A stretch of 34,927 nucleotides of DNA from an uncultured Acetatifactor sp. (GCA_910577235.1 CAJTMX010000039.1:1-34927); one strand, 5' to 3'; numbered from the stretch's first letter, positions 7,217 to 15,392 are shown. Notes: generated by a model not told the origin, from the letters alone. Numbers and translations: made by a program.

Positions 7217-8068
7217 CTATTCCGCGCTGTCAATGCTCTTTTTGAACGTGTTCCAAATATCGTCATAAATGGACTGGAACAGCGATTCCCGTTGAACAGC
7301 GCCGGTGTCCGCTGTCTCCCAATCTTCAAAGTGAATTTCTTCCCCCTCCTCTACGCAGTCCCGCCGCTTTAACTCGGCCAGGATGCTGGAGGCCCCCTTT
7401 TGGAACGTGGACGTTATACCATGTGCGGAGGAAAGAGCGCGGTCAATTTCACCGTAAATATCGTCTGCGGAGGTGTCGATCTGCCAATGGGTATCATTCT
7501 CGCCGTTCCCCGCCCACTCTGCGGCCATGCTGTAAGCCTTGCCCATGTAGCCCTCCTGAGTGGGGTTGTGATCCGATACCCGGTTCAACTCCGCCGCGCC
7601 CTGCTGCATAAATTGCTCACGCGCCGCCCTGGTTGCGTCCAGCAGCTTGGAAACGTCCTCCAGCTTCATCTGCTCCGGCAAAGCCTTGCTGCCGTCCAGC
7701 ATTTCCTGATATTCTTGAATGGTTTGGTCGAAAGCGGAGAGCTGATCCCGGTATTCCATCAAAGACGTTTCATGCTGCTGGCTCAAATACGCGCCCACTT
7801 TACACTGGTTTAAGTAGAAGTGCAGTAGGCCCTCCGGCATTTCCTCCAGAGGGGAATTTTTCTTGCCCTCCGTGGCCTCCGCCGACAGCTCCAACGTATC
7901 AAACCGGGTTTTCATATCCTTTGCCTGATTTTTCGCGTTCAGCAGATTTTCGGACAGCCGGTGCAGCGTGTCATTGATCGGCGGCTGAACAAGTTTCTGC
8001 CCCAGCGGTTTAGTCTGCTGAAAGATGCTGTTTTGGTGAAAAAGATTTGCGAAGTTTGTTACATTCAT
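7217..8068 (-). CDS. Protein of unknown function, 283 residues, coiled-coil-like
   Basis: Not recognised. It starts MNVTNFANLFHQNSIFQQTK behind GAGGCAG. Residues about 40-170 look like long helices or coiled coil (LHRLSENLLNAKNQAKDMKT; YRDQLSAFDQTIQEYQEML). There is no signal peptide. The C-terminus IWNTFKKSIDSAE is found again as a lone fragment at 3838-3888. It is the first gene of the unknown set and lies about 70 nt after the end of the anti-sigma gene, beyond a hairpin; no clear promoter is visible in between. Confidence 0.75.
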   Translation of the reverse strand: MNVTNFANLFHQNSIFQQTKPLGQKLVQPPINDTLHRLSENLLNAKNQAKDMKTRFDTLELSAEATEGKKNSPLEEMPEGLLHFYLNQCKVGAYLSQQHETSLMEYRDQLSAFDQTIQEYQEMLDGSKALPEQMKLEDVSKLLDATRAAREQFMQQGAAELNRVSDHNPTQEGYMGKAYSMAAEWAGNGENDTHWQIDTSADDIYGEIDRALSSAHGITSTFQKGASSILAELKRRDCVEEGEEIHFEDWETADTGAVQRESLFQSIYDDIWNTFKKSIDSAE

Positions 8069-8100
8069 TTTATCTGCCTCGTTTCTGCTCCTAATTTAAT

Positions 8101-8117
8101 CGGCCCAACCGGGGCCG
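8101..8117 (-). terminator. Hairpin after the first anti-sigma gene
   Basis: CGGCCC, loop of five, GGGCCG, followed on the minus strand by ATTAAATTA. It is 24 nt past the stop at 8141. A weak terminator or attenuator ahead of the unknown gene set. Confidence 0.45.
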
Positions 8118-8140
8118 CAAATATCTGTAATACAATGCTC

Positions 8141-9184
8141 CTATTGCACCGCCTCCACGCTCTCGGCTATTTTAATAAGTTCATCACTTGAACAGTGAGC
8201 GGATATTACAAAAATTGCACTTTTTTCTTCATCGCTCCATATTAACGTATTTGTGTTGCCCTCCCGTTGATCCAAATACAAATCAGCGGCATTATCGCCA
8301 ACTATGACAGTTTGCACATCGGTTCCCTGATATTCAGAGTACACACTTACGGATTCTCGATTCCTGGTATAAGTGAATGAGAGTAAATACCCTTCATCAT
8401 TTTCGTAAATAATACTTACATGATTATCCGATATAGATTTTTTCAGCTCGTTATAGCCCTCTGGAATCCATGTGGGCCGGTATTCAGCCAGTTCTTTTGG
8501 GGCCTCCTGCGTCTCCACACTCTCGGCAATTTTAACTATTGTTTCACCGTCAAGAGTTGATGTAATCCAGAAAATTCTCTGCTTATTTTCATCTTCCCAT
8601 ACTAAATGATTCACAGCTCCACTTGTATTGTCGATGTATAGGTCAGCAGGAATATTGCTCACATAAGCATCTATAAGTTGGGTATCCTCTCCTATTTGAA
8701 GATTCATTGATTCTGTATTCATATAGCAGTTAAAAAGAATTATATCTTCCTCTGGATTTTCATAAATAGCAATTATGTGTGCTCTGTCCTTTGGCTCTGT
8801 TATGAGTTTATACCCGTCTGGCACCCAGGTCGGACAGTACACAATATTCTTCGGGGCAGTTTGATCTTTGCCAGTATAACGGTACACAAACCACCCCTCC
8901 GACAATTCCCGCACCCATCCCACAAAAGCCGCCCGCGCCTCCGGGCTGACTGCCAGGACGGTACAGCCGCTCAACAGCACCGCCAGCAGGAGGCAGGCCG
9001 CAGCCTGGGCGATCCGATACCGAATAGGGTGGTCGGCCCGGCGGATCAGCTTTTTCATTTTGCGCTCAAAGGCCGGTGAAAAAGTCAGGGCTTCATCCTC
9101 GCTCAATATTTCCTCGGAGGGTATTTCCTCTAATTCCATGAAATACGCCTCTTGCAAAGCCGCTTTAAGCGTCGTCATTTTCAT
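8141..9184 (-). CDS. Membrane anti-sigma-like protein with two DUF4367-type domains
   Basis: A 347-residue protein: a cytoplasmic N-terminus of about 55 residues, one membrane helix at about 58-79, then two similar outside domains. Each begins PTW(V/I)P(D/E)GY and ends with (V/L)IKIAESVE, with the block ADLY(I/L)D in the middle, as in DUF4367 domains. It overlaps the ECF sigma gene by 20 bp, the classic sigma/anti-sigma arrangement: the N-terminus would hold the sigma factor until an outside signal releases it. GGAG sits closer to the ideal distance from the second ATG (9178) than from the first. Confidence 0.82.
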   Translation of the reverse strand: MKMTTLKAALQEAYFMELEEIPSEEILSEDEALTFSPAFERKMKKLIRRADHPIRYRIAQAAACLLLAVLLSGCTVLAVSPEARAAFVGWVRELSEGWFVYRYTGKDQTAPKNIVYCPTWVPDGYKLITEPKDRAHIIAIYENPEEDIILFNCYMNTESMNLQIGEDTQLIDAYVSNIPADLYIDNTSGAVNHLVWEDENKQRIFWITSTLDGETIVKIAESVETQEAPKELAEYRPTWIPEGYNELKKSISDNHVSIIYENDEGYLLSFTYTRNRESVSVYSEYQGTDVQTVIVGDNAADLYLDQREGNTNTLIWSDEEKSAIFVISAHCSSDELIKIAESVEAVQ

Positions 9185-9713
9185 GCTCCTTTGTCAGTTG
9201 TTCCAGCAGCTTCTTCCGCCCCCGCTGGGCGCGCTTTTTCACTGTTTCCGCCTCAATGCCCAGCAGCTTGGAAATCTCTGTCAGCTTGTATTCCTCCACG
9301 TATTGAAGATACAGAATATCCCTGTAAATGACCGGCAGCTCCCGGATGGCGCTTAACACTTCCTCGTATGCAATTCGTTCCAGTACATCCTCCTCCAAAT
9401 CATATTCTATCGGGATCATGGCCTCTGGGCGTTCAAGGACATTCTCTTTCTTTCGCTCCGCAAGCATGGTGAGCGAAATGTTTCTAACTATAATAACCGT
9501 AAATAGCCTCGTTCGGGGACAATTCACCTGTCCGATTTTTGAAAAATTTTTCACCAGCCGCAGAAAAGCCTCCTGTACCGCGTCCTCGGCCAGTTGGTGA
9601 TCTTTCAAAATCTTCATGGCGATATGCAGCATAGTCCGCCGGTGGCTGTAATATAGCTTTTCAAACTTCGCCCGTTCCTCCGGCGTGTCCAACATTTGCA
9701 AGTATATTAACAT
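9165..9713 (-). CDS. ECF-type RNA polymerase sigma factor (first pair)
   Basis: A 182-residue protein. Region 2 is at about 20-90 (FEKLYYSHRRTMLHIAMKIL, QLAEDAVQEAFLRLV); region 4 is at about 120-170 (IRELPVIYRDILYLQYVEEY, TEISKLLGIEAETVKKRAQR). This is the two-domain layout of ECF sigma factors. It starts at an ATG after GAGGTAA and is coupled to its likely anti-sigma partner downstream. Targets are unknown. The upstream region is AT-rich with TATATATA and runs of T, and could hold an autoregulated promoter. Confidence 0.92.
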   Translation of the reverse strand: MLIYLQMLDTPEERAKFEKLYYSHRRTMLHIAMKILKDHQLAEDAVQEAFLRLVKNFSKIGQVNCPRTRLFTVIIVRNISLTMLAERKKENVLERPEAMIPIEYDLEEDVLERIAYEEVLSAIRELPVIYRDILYLQYVEEYKLTEISKLLGIEAETVKKRAQRGRKKLLEQLTKEHENDDA

Positions 9714-9864
9714 GGGGTGTTACCTCGTATTCCGCTTCATATAGGGTGGGCCGTGATTTTGACAATACTTCCCCGTAAAAATACTACTGTATATATAAAC
9801 CTGGAAAAGAAAAGTTTGGGGACAAGATTTTTGAAAAATTTCAAAATAATTTTTCTCCATCAAG

Positions 9865-9891
9865 AAATGTGTCTCACCGTGAGACGCATTT
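9865..9891. repeat. 27-bp palindrome, copy 4
   Basis: Left arm AAATGTGTCTCAC, centre C, right arm GTGAGACGCATTT (one change). It lies between the second anti-sigma gene (stop at 9934) and the first ECF sigma gene. Confidence 0.9.
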
Positions 9892-9933
9892 CTCAATAGG
9901 GCAAAGGCGATACGGTGCGTACATATTATAGCA

Positions 9934-10755
9934 TTAAGGTGTATTAGGTTCACTGGGTTCGTCCAGGTCGAAGCCTGGGACAATGATGGTGTCGGGGTAT
10001 TCGGTGGGGGCGCTGCCCTTGTCAGGAAGGACACCAATATCGGGATGGGCCTCTATACTTTCGCCTGCCAATATATACATATCCCCGTTCAATTCGCAAA
10101 AGGTGCTGATACCGTCTTTGGTATCCCAATTTATATCCTCATAATCTCCTTGACCAGAACCAACGTAAAAACACCTTGCTCCATTTTCTGCAAGGGCGAA
10201 AATCTGTTCCGCTGTCAAGAAGTAATAGTATCCGTTGTAGGCATCAAAGGCGCCGGAGATATTGACAGAAATTGCATCAGTGGCATTGATTGTCACATTC
10301 AGGCTTTTGTTTGCGTTATTTAGCACCTGTTCAAGCGTTGATTCGAGAGGAGTACGAACAAGCACAGAATACTTGTAGTTAATATCGTCAGTTATGCTTA
10401 TTTTCAAAGCAAGGGCAGAACCGATATTATCATTGAACCCTTTCGGTCGATACATATCACCTGCAAATTCTCCAGGATTACTCTGAGACAAATCCACCAC
10501 GTTAATTGTTTTTTGGGGAACTGTATCGCTAACCCCAGGCCCAAGATTGGGATTAGGAGGCGGCGCAACTCCACCCGGCCCTTTCAAAAGGCCCGGTAAT
10601 GCTGCCATAGCTACTGTGACAATCAGGCCAAAACACGCCGCCATAGCGCCCCATTTCAGCCAGCCGCTTTTCTTTTTGCGCTCATAGGTGATTGCTTCCA
10701 TGATGTACTTGTCGTTGACTTTTCCCAGCGCGCTGGAAAACTGTTCTGCGTTCAT
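9934..10755 (-). CDS. Membrane anti-sigma-like protein (second pair)
   Basis: A 273-residue protein. The N-terminus (MNAEQFSSALGKVNDKYIME) is cytoplasmic, one membrane helix lies at about 36-57, then a Pro/Gly linker (PGGVAPPPNPNLGPG) leads to an outside domain of about 190 residues with no motif I can name. This is the usual plan of proteins paired with this type of clostridial ECF sigma factor. It overlaps the sigma gene by 4 bp. The C-terminal tail is acidic and proline-rich. Confidence 0.8.
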   Translation of the reverse strand: MNAEQFSSALGKVNDKYIMEAITYERKKKSGWLKWGAMAACFGLIVTVAMAALPGLLKGPGGVAPPPNPNLGPGVSDTVPQKTINVVDLSQSNPGEFAGDMYRPKGFNDNIGSALALKISITDDINYKYSVLVRTPLESTLEQVLNNANKSLNVTINATDAISVNISGAFDAYNGYYYFLTAEQIFALAENGARCFYVGSGQGDYEDINWDTKDGISTFCELNGDMYILAGESIEAHPDIGVLPDKGSAPTEYPDTIIVPGFDLDEPSEPNTP

Positions 10756-11312
10756 CGTACAACCCCTCTTTCTTCAAAATAGTTCCGCAGTTGTTTTCGG
10801 ATACGGGTCAGCCGGACGGATACATTCTTTTCCGATAAGCCTGTCCGCGCCGCGATCTCCCCATAGCTGTCAGAAAACCAGTACCGCCGCATAAGCAGAA
10901 CGCGATTCTCCGGGGATAGAGTATCCAGAAAGTCCTCGATCAGCCGAATAAGCTCCTGTTCCTCCATGTTCCCCTCCACAGTCTGGGGCGAGGCCAGACA
11001 GCCCTCCAGTTCTTCCAGCGCCACGGTGTAGCTACCGCCGCCACGCTTGGCCGCCCTGTCCGCATGATACCGCATGAGGGAAAGATTGCGGACGATTCGG
11101 CACAGAAATGCCAACAGCGGATTGGGCCGGGCCGGTGGAATAGCGTTCCAAGCGCCCAGATAGGCATCGTTCACGCACTCCTCCGCGTCTTGGCTGTTGT
11201 ATAGGATATTGTAAGACAAACGGTGGCAGGTCTTGCCGTATTTGCCGTCCAGCTCCCGGATTGCCTGCTCTGACCGGGCGAAGAACAGTTCTATGATGGC
11301 GCTGTCATCCAT
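10752..11312 (-). CDS. ECF-type RNA polymerase sigma factor (second pair)
   Basis: A 186-residue protein. Region 2 is at about 20-85 (KTCHRLSYNILYNSQDAEEC, LLAFLCRIVRNLSLMRYH); region 4 is at about 125-180 (DTLSPENRVLLMRRYWFSDS, GEIAARTGLSEKNVSVRL). It starts at an ATG behind GGGGGG and is coupled to the membrane partner downstream. It resembles chromosomal ECF factors of gut clostridia. Having two such pairs back to back in one element is unusual. Confidence 0.92.
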   Translation of the reverse strand: MDDSAIIELFFARSEQAIRELDGKYGKTCHRLSYNILYNSQDAEECVNDAYLGAWNAIPPARPNPLLAFLCRIVRNLSLMRYHADRAAKRGGGSYTVALEELEGCLASPQTVEGNMEEQELIRLIEDFLDTLSPENRVLLMRRYWFSDSYGEIAARTGLSEKNVSVRLTRIRKQLRNYFEERGVVR

Positions 11313-11519
11313 CGGTGTATCCCCCCTTTCTGTCCCTCAACTATCTACTATGGATTTTTTGGAAAATACTACACGCTACAACAAAATTTTTTTGAAATTC
11401 CCAAAGAAGTTTTCTTTGCAATAAAATCATTATAATATGTGGAGTATTAGGGCGCAAGCGTATGTGTTTTGGGCCTTTATTTCTCTTTTGAGGAGGCCAG
11501 CAGCGTTTTTGTTTGTCAG

Positions 11520-11546
11520 AAATGCGTCTCACGGTGAGACGCATTT
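11520..11546. repeat. 27-bp palindrome, copy 5, overlapping the end of the SLOG gene
   Basis: Perfect copy, arms AAATGCGTCTCAC and GTGAGACGCATTT, centre G on the plus strand. On the minus strand it encodes the last five codons (K C V S P) and the TGA stop of the gene at 11529-12035. Confidence 0.93.
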
Positions 11547-12035
11547 CTCACCTTGGACAAGGTTCACGATCTCAAGCCCCTTTTCTTTTGCGTATCTGAC
11601 GGTATAGGCCGTCCCGCCGCTGTCCCTGTTGAGATAGCAGACGCATACCCCGCTGTTGTCTACCAAATGACGGTTGCGCCTGTGCATACAGCCCCTGGTG
11701 TACTGCTGGGCTGTGTAGACGACTTTATCTGCTTGGGCCTTGATGCGCTCATACTCCGCCACATCCTCCGGCCTCCATCCCCTGGTCTGCGTCAGACACG
11801 GCAGAACAAGGATCAGCTTCATATCGGGGTAGCTCTCACGTAGACGGATCACCGTCCGGGCGGCGAGGGCATCAAAACCCAGGGCGCCCCCGGCACCGTA
11901 GTATCGGATGCCCTTTTGGTATTGGGCCGATATGACACACTCCAGCCTGTTGGCAATCTCCGCCTGTTCCTCTGGCGGCAGCTCCCGGTGGCCCGTAAAG
12001 CAGCAGGTCTGCATCCGTTTTTTTGCTATTTCCAT
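11529..12035 (-). CDS. SLOG / DUF1273 (YpsA-like) nucleotide-binding protein
   Basis: A 168-residue protein. CCFTGHRELP near residues 11-20 and YYGAGGALGFDALAA near 45-59 are the nucleotide-binding loops of the YpsA/DUF1273 branch of SLOG proteins; DNSGVCVCYLNRDSGGTAYT fits the third block. SLOG proteins bind or sense nucleotide-derived ligands and often travel with mobile elements; the ligand here is unknown. Its final codons and stop lie inside palindrome copy 5, so the native C-terminus was probably replaced. It starts at an ATG after GGGAG, with a TATAAT promoter upstream. Confidence 0.87.
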   Translation of the reverse strand: MEIAKKRMQTCCFTGHRELPPEEQAEIANRLECVISAQYQKGIRYYGAGGALGFDALAARTVIRLRESYPDMKLILVLPCLTQTRGWRPEDVAEYERIKAQADKVVYTAQQYTRGCMHRRNRHLVDNSGVCVCYLNRDSGGTAYTVRYAKEKGLEIVNLVQGEKCVSP

Positions 12036-12081
12036 TTTTCGCTCCCTTTCCGCTGATTTTTCATCCCTGATTGCACATCCT

Positions 12082-12110
12082 ATTATAGCCTATTATCGAA
12101 GTAAATTAAA
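12082..12110 (-). promoter_or_regulatory. Likely promoter of the SLOG gene
   Basis: A perfect TATAAT on the minus strand with a weak TTTAAT 17 nt upstream. It lies in the divergent spacer between the SLOG and XRE genes, about 50 nt before the SLOG start. Confidence 0.5.
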
Positions 12111-12126
12111 GCCTTCTTTCGTTCTA

Positions 12127-12141
12127 TTTTACGGCCTAAAA
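12127..12141. promoter_or_regulatory. Possible operator in the divergent spacer
   Basis: TTTTACGGCCTAAAA is an imperfect dyad about 36 nt upstream of the XRE start. Position and symmetry suit an autoregulatory XRE binding site. Confidence 0.3.
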
Positions 12142-12176
12142 CGAATGTAGAATAGTTTCAAAAGAGGTGATAGACT

Positions 12177-12479
12177 ATGGATGTACTTGGACGGATCGAA
12201 CAGCTCATGGAACAGCGGGGTTGGAGCGTATATCGCCTATGCAAAGAGTCCGGCTTGGCACAGTCTACACTGTCACACGTTTTCCGCAAGGATTCGGAGC
12301 CAACGATCTCAACACTGGAAACAATCTGCAAGGCGTTTGGTATGACACTGGGCGAGTTTTTTGCGGAGGGGGAGCTTGTGCCACTGACCAAGGAACAGCA
12401 GGTACTGCTGGATAAATGGGCGTTGCTGACCGCTGAACAGAAACAGCTTGTTTTGAATATGATCGACAATATGAAATAA
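12177..12479 (+). CDS. XRE-family transcriptional regulator
   Basis: A 100-residue protein, one of only two plus-strand genes. The helix-turn-helix fills residues about 5-62: RIEQLMEQRGWSVYRLCKES, LAQSTLSHVFRKDSEPTIST, LETICKAFGMTLGEFF. The C-terminus is a short helical tail. The start is an ATG 7 nt after GAGGTG. It is divergent from the SLOG gene and shares its spacer, so it may repress both. Palindrome copy 6 begins 13 nt after its stop. Confidence 0.92.
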   Translation: MDVLGRIEQLMEQRGWSVYRLCKESGLAQSTLSHVFRKDSEPTISTLETICKAFGMTLGEFFAEGELVPLTKEQQVLLDKWALLTAEQKQLVLNMIDNMK

Positions 12480-12492
12480 TGGTGGCCGTAAG

Positions 12493-12519
12493 AAATGCGT
12501 CTCACGGTGAGACGCATTT
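12493..12519. repeat. 27-bp palindrome, copy 6
   Basis: Perfect copy, centre G. It lies between the XRE and SWIM genes, here in a plus-strand gene pair. It supplies a false ATG (MRLTVRRI) in frame with the SWIM gene. Confidence 0.93.
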
Positions 12520-12587
12520 TGTCAAATCCCTTGTTTGGGGCGCGGCCCTGTGGTATTATGAACGTACCAGCTATCAGGGGGGCTACT

Positions 12588-13025
12588 ATGAGCATCCGCA
12601 CGTTAGCCAGCGGTGCGTCCGCATGGCGGGGATATGAATACTACGAGGGGAAAAAGGTGCTTTCCTTTTCCCAAACGGGCGAGGACGAGTACACGGGACA
12701 GGTGGCCGGGAGCGGCTCCGCCCCCTATCAGGTGAAAATCAATATCGCCCATCCCCGGCAGTCCAAATGCAACTGTCCCCATGCGGACGGGCGGCGGGTG
12801 ATTTGTAAGCACATGGTCGCCCTGTTCTTTGCCGCGTTCCCGGAGGAAGCGGAGCAGTACATGGAAGAAGTAGAGGAATACGAACGGGAGGAAGAACAGC
12901 GCATGGAAGATCACTATGAGGCGCTGCGCTCCTATGTGAAAAGCCTGTCCAAAAAGGAATTGCAGGATCAGCTCTTTGAGGCCCTGGCCGAGTTGGATGA
13001 ACGGGGTCGCAGGTATTACCGTTAG
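12588..13025 (+). CDS. SWIM zinc-finger protein
   Basis: About 145 residues from the ATG at 12588, which follows GGGGGGCTACT. The frame is open further upstream to an ATG inside the palindrome, but that part has no ribosome site and no family-like sequence, so I reject it. The SWIM motif is clear: CNCPHADGRRVICKHMVAL (C-x-C-x9-C-x-H) near residues 60-78, a zinc site used for DNA or protein binding. A Glu-rich coiled segment follows (MEEVEEYEREEEQRMEDHYE). The role in the ICE is unknown. Confidence 0.85.
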   Translation: MSIRTLASGASAWRGYEYYEGKKVLSFSQTGEDEYTGQVAGSGSAPYQVKINIAHPRQSKCNCPHADGRRVICKHMVALFFAAFPEEAEQYMEEVEEYEREEEQRMEDHYEALRSYVKSLSKKELQDQLFEALAELDERGRRYYR

Positions 13026-13038
13026 CCATTCAGCAGAA

Positions 13039-13065
13039 AAATACGTCTCACGGTGAGACGCATTT
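13039..13065. repeat. 27-bp palindrome, copy 7, with a decayed partner
   Basis: Left arm AAATACGTCTCAC, centre G, right arm GTGAGACGCATTT. It sits between the convergent SWIM and NlpC genes. A decayed second copy follows at about 13076-13100, where GCCGTGAGACG survives and the other arm has drifted. Confidence 0.88.
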
Positions 13066-13101
13066 CCCAACAGGAAACGCGCCGCGCCGTGAGACGTTCT
13101 T

Positions 13102-15327
13102 TTATTCAGAGTAATACAATGGTCTGCCTATGGTGGTAAAGCCCTCCTGCTTTGTAACAACTACATTATTATAGCCGCTGGCGCAGTGGATAATCAGGAT
13201 ATTGCCGCTCTCGTCCCAGCCGCCCACGATGCCAACGTGGGTGTCCTCCGGGTAGAATACCAAATCGCCCGGTTGCGCCTCAGTCCAGGTAATTGCTGTG
13301 CAGTAAGTATGCTGAGCGTGAGCGCCCCCGCCGTGGCCTATGGTGTAGGCCCCATCGGAGATATTGTAAAATACCCAATCCACAAAACCGGAGCAGTCGA
13401 GGCCGTAGGGCCGGTAGGTTCCGGTTGTGCTGCTGCCGTCTGCCCATACCTTCTGAATGGTCCCCCAGCGGCTGTCCCAGCCGATCACCCGGCTTTTGCC
13501 GCCCCAAAAATAATTGACTTTCCCCACCAGCTTACAGGCAGTCTCCACCACGGCCCGCCGTTCCGGGGAAAGACCGTCGGGGAGGTTCCGCAGGATGTTC
13601 CGGGCCTGCTCCTGGGACGCAGACAGGTCGGTAAGCAGCAGATTCATTGTGGCAAGCTCGGCCAGCAGCTCCGTCAGTGCCCGGTTCTGATACTCGGTAA
13701 AGGCATACTCTGTCCGCATATCCTCGGCGGTTTTGGCCGTAATGGTGATATGCAGAATACGCTCTGTCCAGCTATCGTCTGTGTCATCGTCCGGGTCGCT
13801 GTCCGGGTGGGGGATCGTCTCCACTTCTGATGTAATAGCGCACATATCCCAAAAGACGGCCTTCAGCCGGTCCACCCGGTCAGGGGTCAGGGCGGCAACG
13901 TCTGTTCCGTCGTCGGCCCCCGCCGTCCTCGCGGCGAACACGGCGACAACCTCCCGCCAGTCCGGGCCTTGGCCCTGGATGTCGATGCTGTCGTAGTCGC
14001 CGGTCTGCATCGTCTCCAGTGTGTTGGCCAGCTCCATGTTGAGCTGCCCCACGGCCACATTGAGGGGCATGGCCCCCGGCGTCGGTTCATTGGCAAAGAG
14101 GATGCCGAATGGTGAGGCGATAATCGCCGCAACTAAAACAATCAGGCAGATAATCGGGATCAGGAACGCACCGCCCAAAAGTCCGGCGATGGCGCTGATC
14201 AGGGAGGACACGGCCTTGGCCGTCACAACGGCGGCTTTCCGGGACAGATCCAGCGCGGTCTTGGCCCTGCTTCCAGACTGTTGGAGCAGCTTGCGCTGGG
14301 CGTTGCGCTGAACGCGCCGTTTTGCCAGCTCTAAAGGCCGCGCCGCCGTTTTCTTCTTCGCCGCTGCAGACGCCGCTTTCGCGGTAGACTTGGACGCCGC
14401 AGCAGTCTGCCGGGTCTTGGGGATAAAAGAGCCGCCAGTGGGCTTCTCTTTCGGAGCAAAAGAGCGCCGGGGGCGCTCTTTGATTGGATTGATAGATTGA
14501 TTGCCGGGAGAGGCAGGGGTACTCCCCGCGATGTGCCTGGGCGCTGGCTGGCGTTCCGGGCGGGGCGGGGTGGGAACGCGTCCCGCCTTTGCCCGCCGGG
14601 TCTGTGCCTCTGCCTTGGCCTTTTGCCTCATGCGCTCCTGGGGCTTCGGCTGGGCCGCTGCAGGTTTTCGTCCCGGTGGGCTGGTCTGCCGCTGGCCTGG
14701 GGGACCGGCGGGCCTGCGCCGGATGTCCGTCTGCCGGTTCCGCTTCTCCTTAATGGCAGTATGCCGCATCCGCTCTTTCGGGGTCGGCCCTGCCGGGGCA
14801 CGATCCGGGCCGGGGCGGGAGGCCGCTGGCCGCTCACGGACGGTATCAGGCCGGCGCTCCCGCATGGGGGCGGGGCGGCGGCTATCCTCCGGGGGGCGCG
14901 TCCGCATATCGCCGGTGGGCCTCTCCCGTGGATGCTCTTGTGGCTGCTCCCGTGGATGTCCCCCTGCCGGGGGCGGCGGGGCCTCCGTACCAGCTGGGGG
15001 CGCTTCGCCGGGTGGCTGCTCCCTGTGTTCCTGTTTCTTCTGCTGCTTCCGCTTATGGCGGGAAATGGATTTTGAAACGGCTGTGGCGGTGCGATCCCGG
15101 AGGCTGTCGGCGGTGGTGTAGATCATTTCCTCCACCTGCTCCGCCGCCTGGACTTCCGGGGCCGTATCCGTACTGCCGCTCGTACCCCGGTTCCGCTGCC
15201 GCTGGGTCAGCTCTTTCACATATTTAGCCGTCATCTGGCGGCGCACGTCCTTTTTCACAGAGCCGCTTTTCTTGTCACTTTTCCCCTTGATTTTATCGCT
15301 GTTTTTTCGCTCCCGCACTTCGGGCAA
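13102..15327 (-). CDS. Conjugation-associated NlpC/P60 peptidoglycan hydrolase
   Basis: A 741-residue protein of the ICE cell-wall hydrolase type (Tn916 Orf14-like). From the N-terminus: a basic region, a long Pro/Arg-rich low-complexity stretch (about 100-300), a basic Ala/Lys segment, a membrane helix at about 380-412, a linking domain, and the NlpC/P60 domain at about 600-741. Catalytic residues are visible: Cys in GLDCSGFVDW (about 643), His in DTHVGIV (about 697), and a second His in LIIHCAS. It should open the wall for the conjugation channel. The start is TTG, 8 nt after AAAGGAGG. The proline-rich section is unusually long and may interact with the channel or wall. It lies downstream of virB4. 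Confidence 0.9.
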   Translation of the reverse strand: MPEVRERKNSDKIKGKSDKKSGSVKKDVRRQMTAKYVKELTQRQRNRGTSGSTDTAPEVQAAEQVEEMIYTTADSLRDRTATAVSKSISRHKRKQQKKQEHREQPPGEAPPAGTEAPPPPAGGHPREQPQEHPRERPTGDMRTRPPEDSRRPAPMRERRPDTVRERPAASRPGPDRAPAGPTPKERMRHTAIKEKRNRQTDIRRRPAGPPGQRQTSPPGRKPAAAQPKPQERMRQKAKAEAQTRRAKAGRVPTPPRPERQPAPRHIAGSTPASPGNQSINPIKERPRRSFAPKEKPTGGSFIPKTRQTAAASKSTAKAASAAAKKKTAARPLELAKRRVQRNAQRKLLQQSGSRAKTALDLSRKAAVVTAKAVSSLISAIAGLLGGAFLIPIICLIVLVAAIIASPFGILFANEPTPGAMPLNVAVGQLNMELANTLETMQTGDYDSIDIQGQGPDWREVVAVFAARTAGADDGTDVAALTPDRVDRLKAVFWDMCAITSEVETIPHPDSDPDDDTDDSWTERILHITITAKTAEDMRTEYAFTEYQNRALTELLAELATMNLLLTDLSASQEQARNILRNLPDGLSPERRAVVETACKLVGKVNYFWGGKSRVIGWDSRWGTIQKVWADGSSTTGTYRPYGLDCSGFVDWVFYNISDGAYTIGHGGGAHAQHTYCTAITWTEAQPGDLVFYPEDTHVGIVGGWDESGNILIIHCASGYNNVVVTKQEGFTTIGRPLYYSE

Positions 15328-15353
15328 GGTATTCGCCTCCTTTCAAAACGGGG

Positions 15354-15380
15354 AAATGCGTCTCACCGTGAGACGCATTT
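15354..15380. repeat. 27-bp palindrome, copy 8
   Basis: Perfect copy, centre C on the plus strand. It lies between the virB4 stop (15393) and the NlpC start (15327), 27 nt upstream of that TTG and 12 nt 5' of its AGGAGG. Confidence 0.93.
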
Positions 15381-15392
15381 CCCGGCAGTGGT

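Noticed and set aside
12495..12587. Earlier start of the SWIM gene inside the palindrome (MRLTVRRI)
   Set aside because: The ATG belongs to the palindrome and has no Shine-Dalgarno; the ATG at 12588 has GGGGGG.
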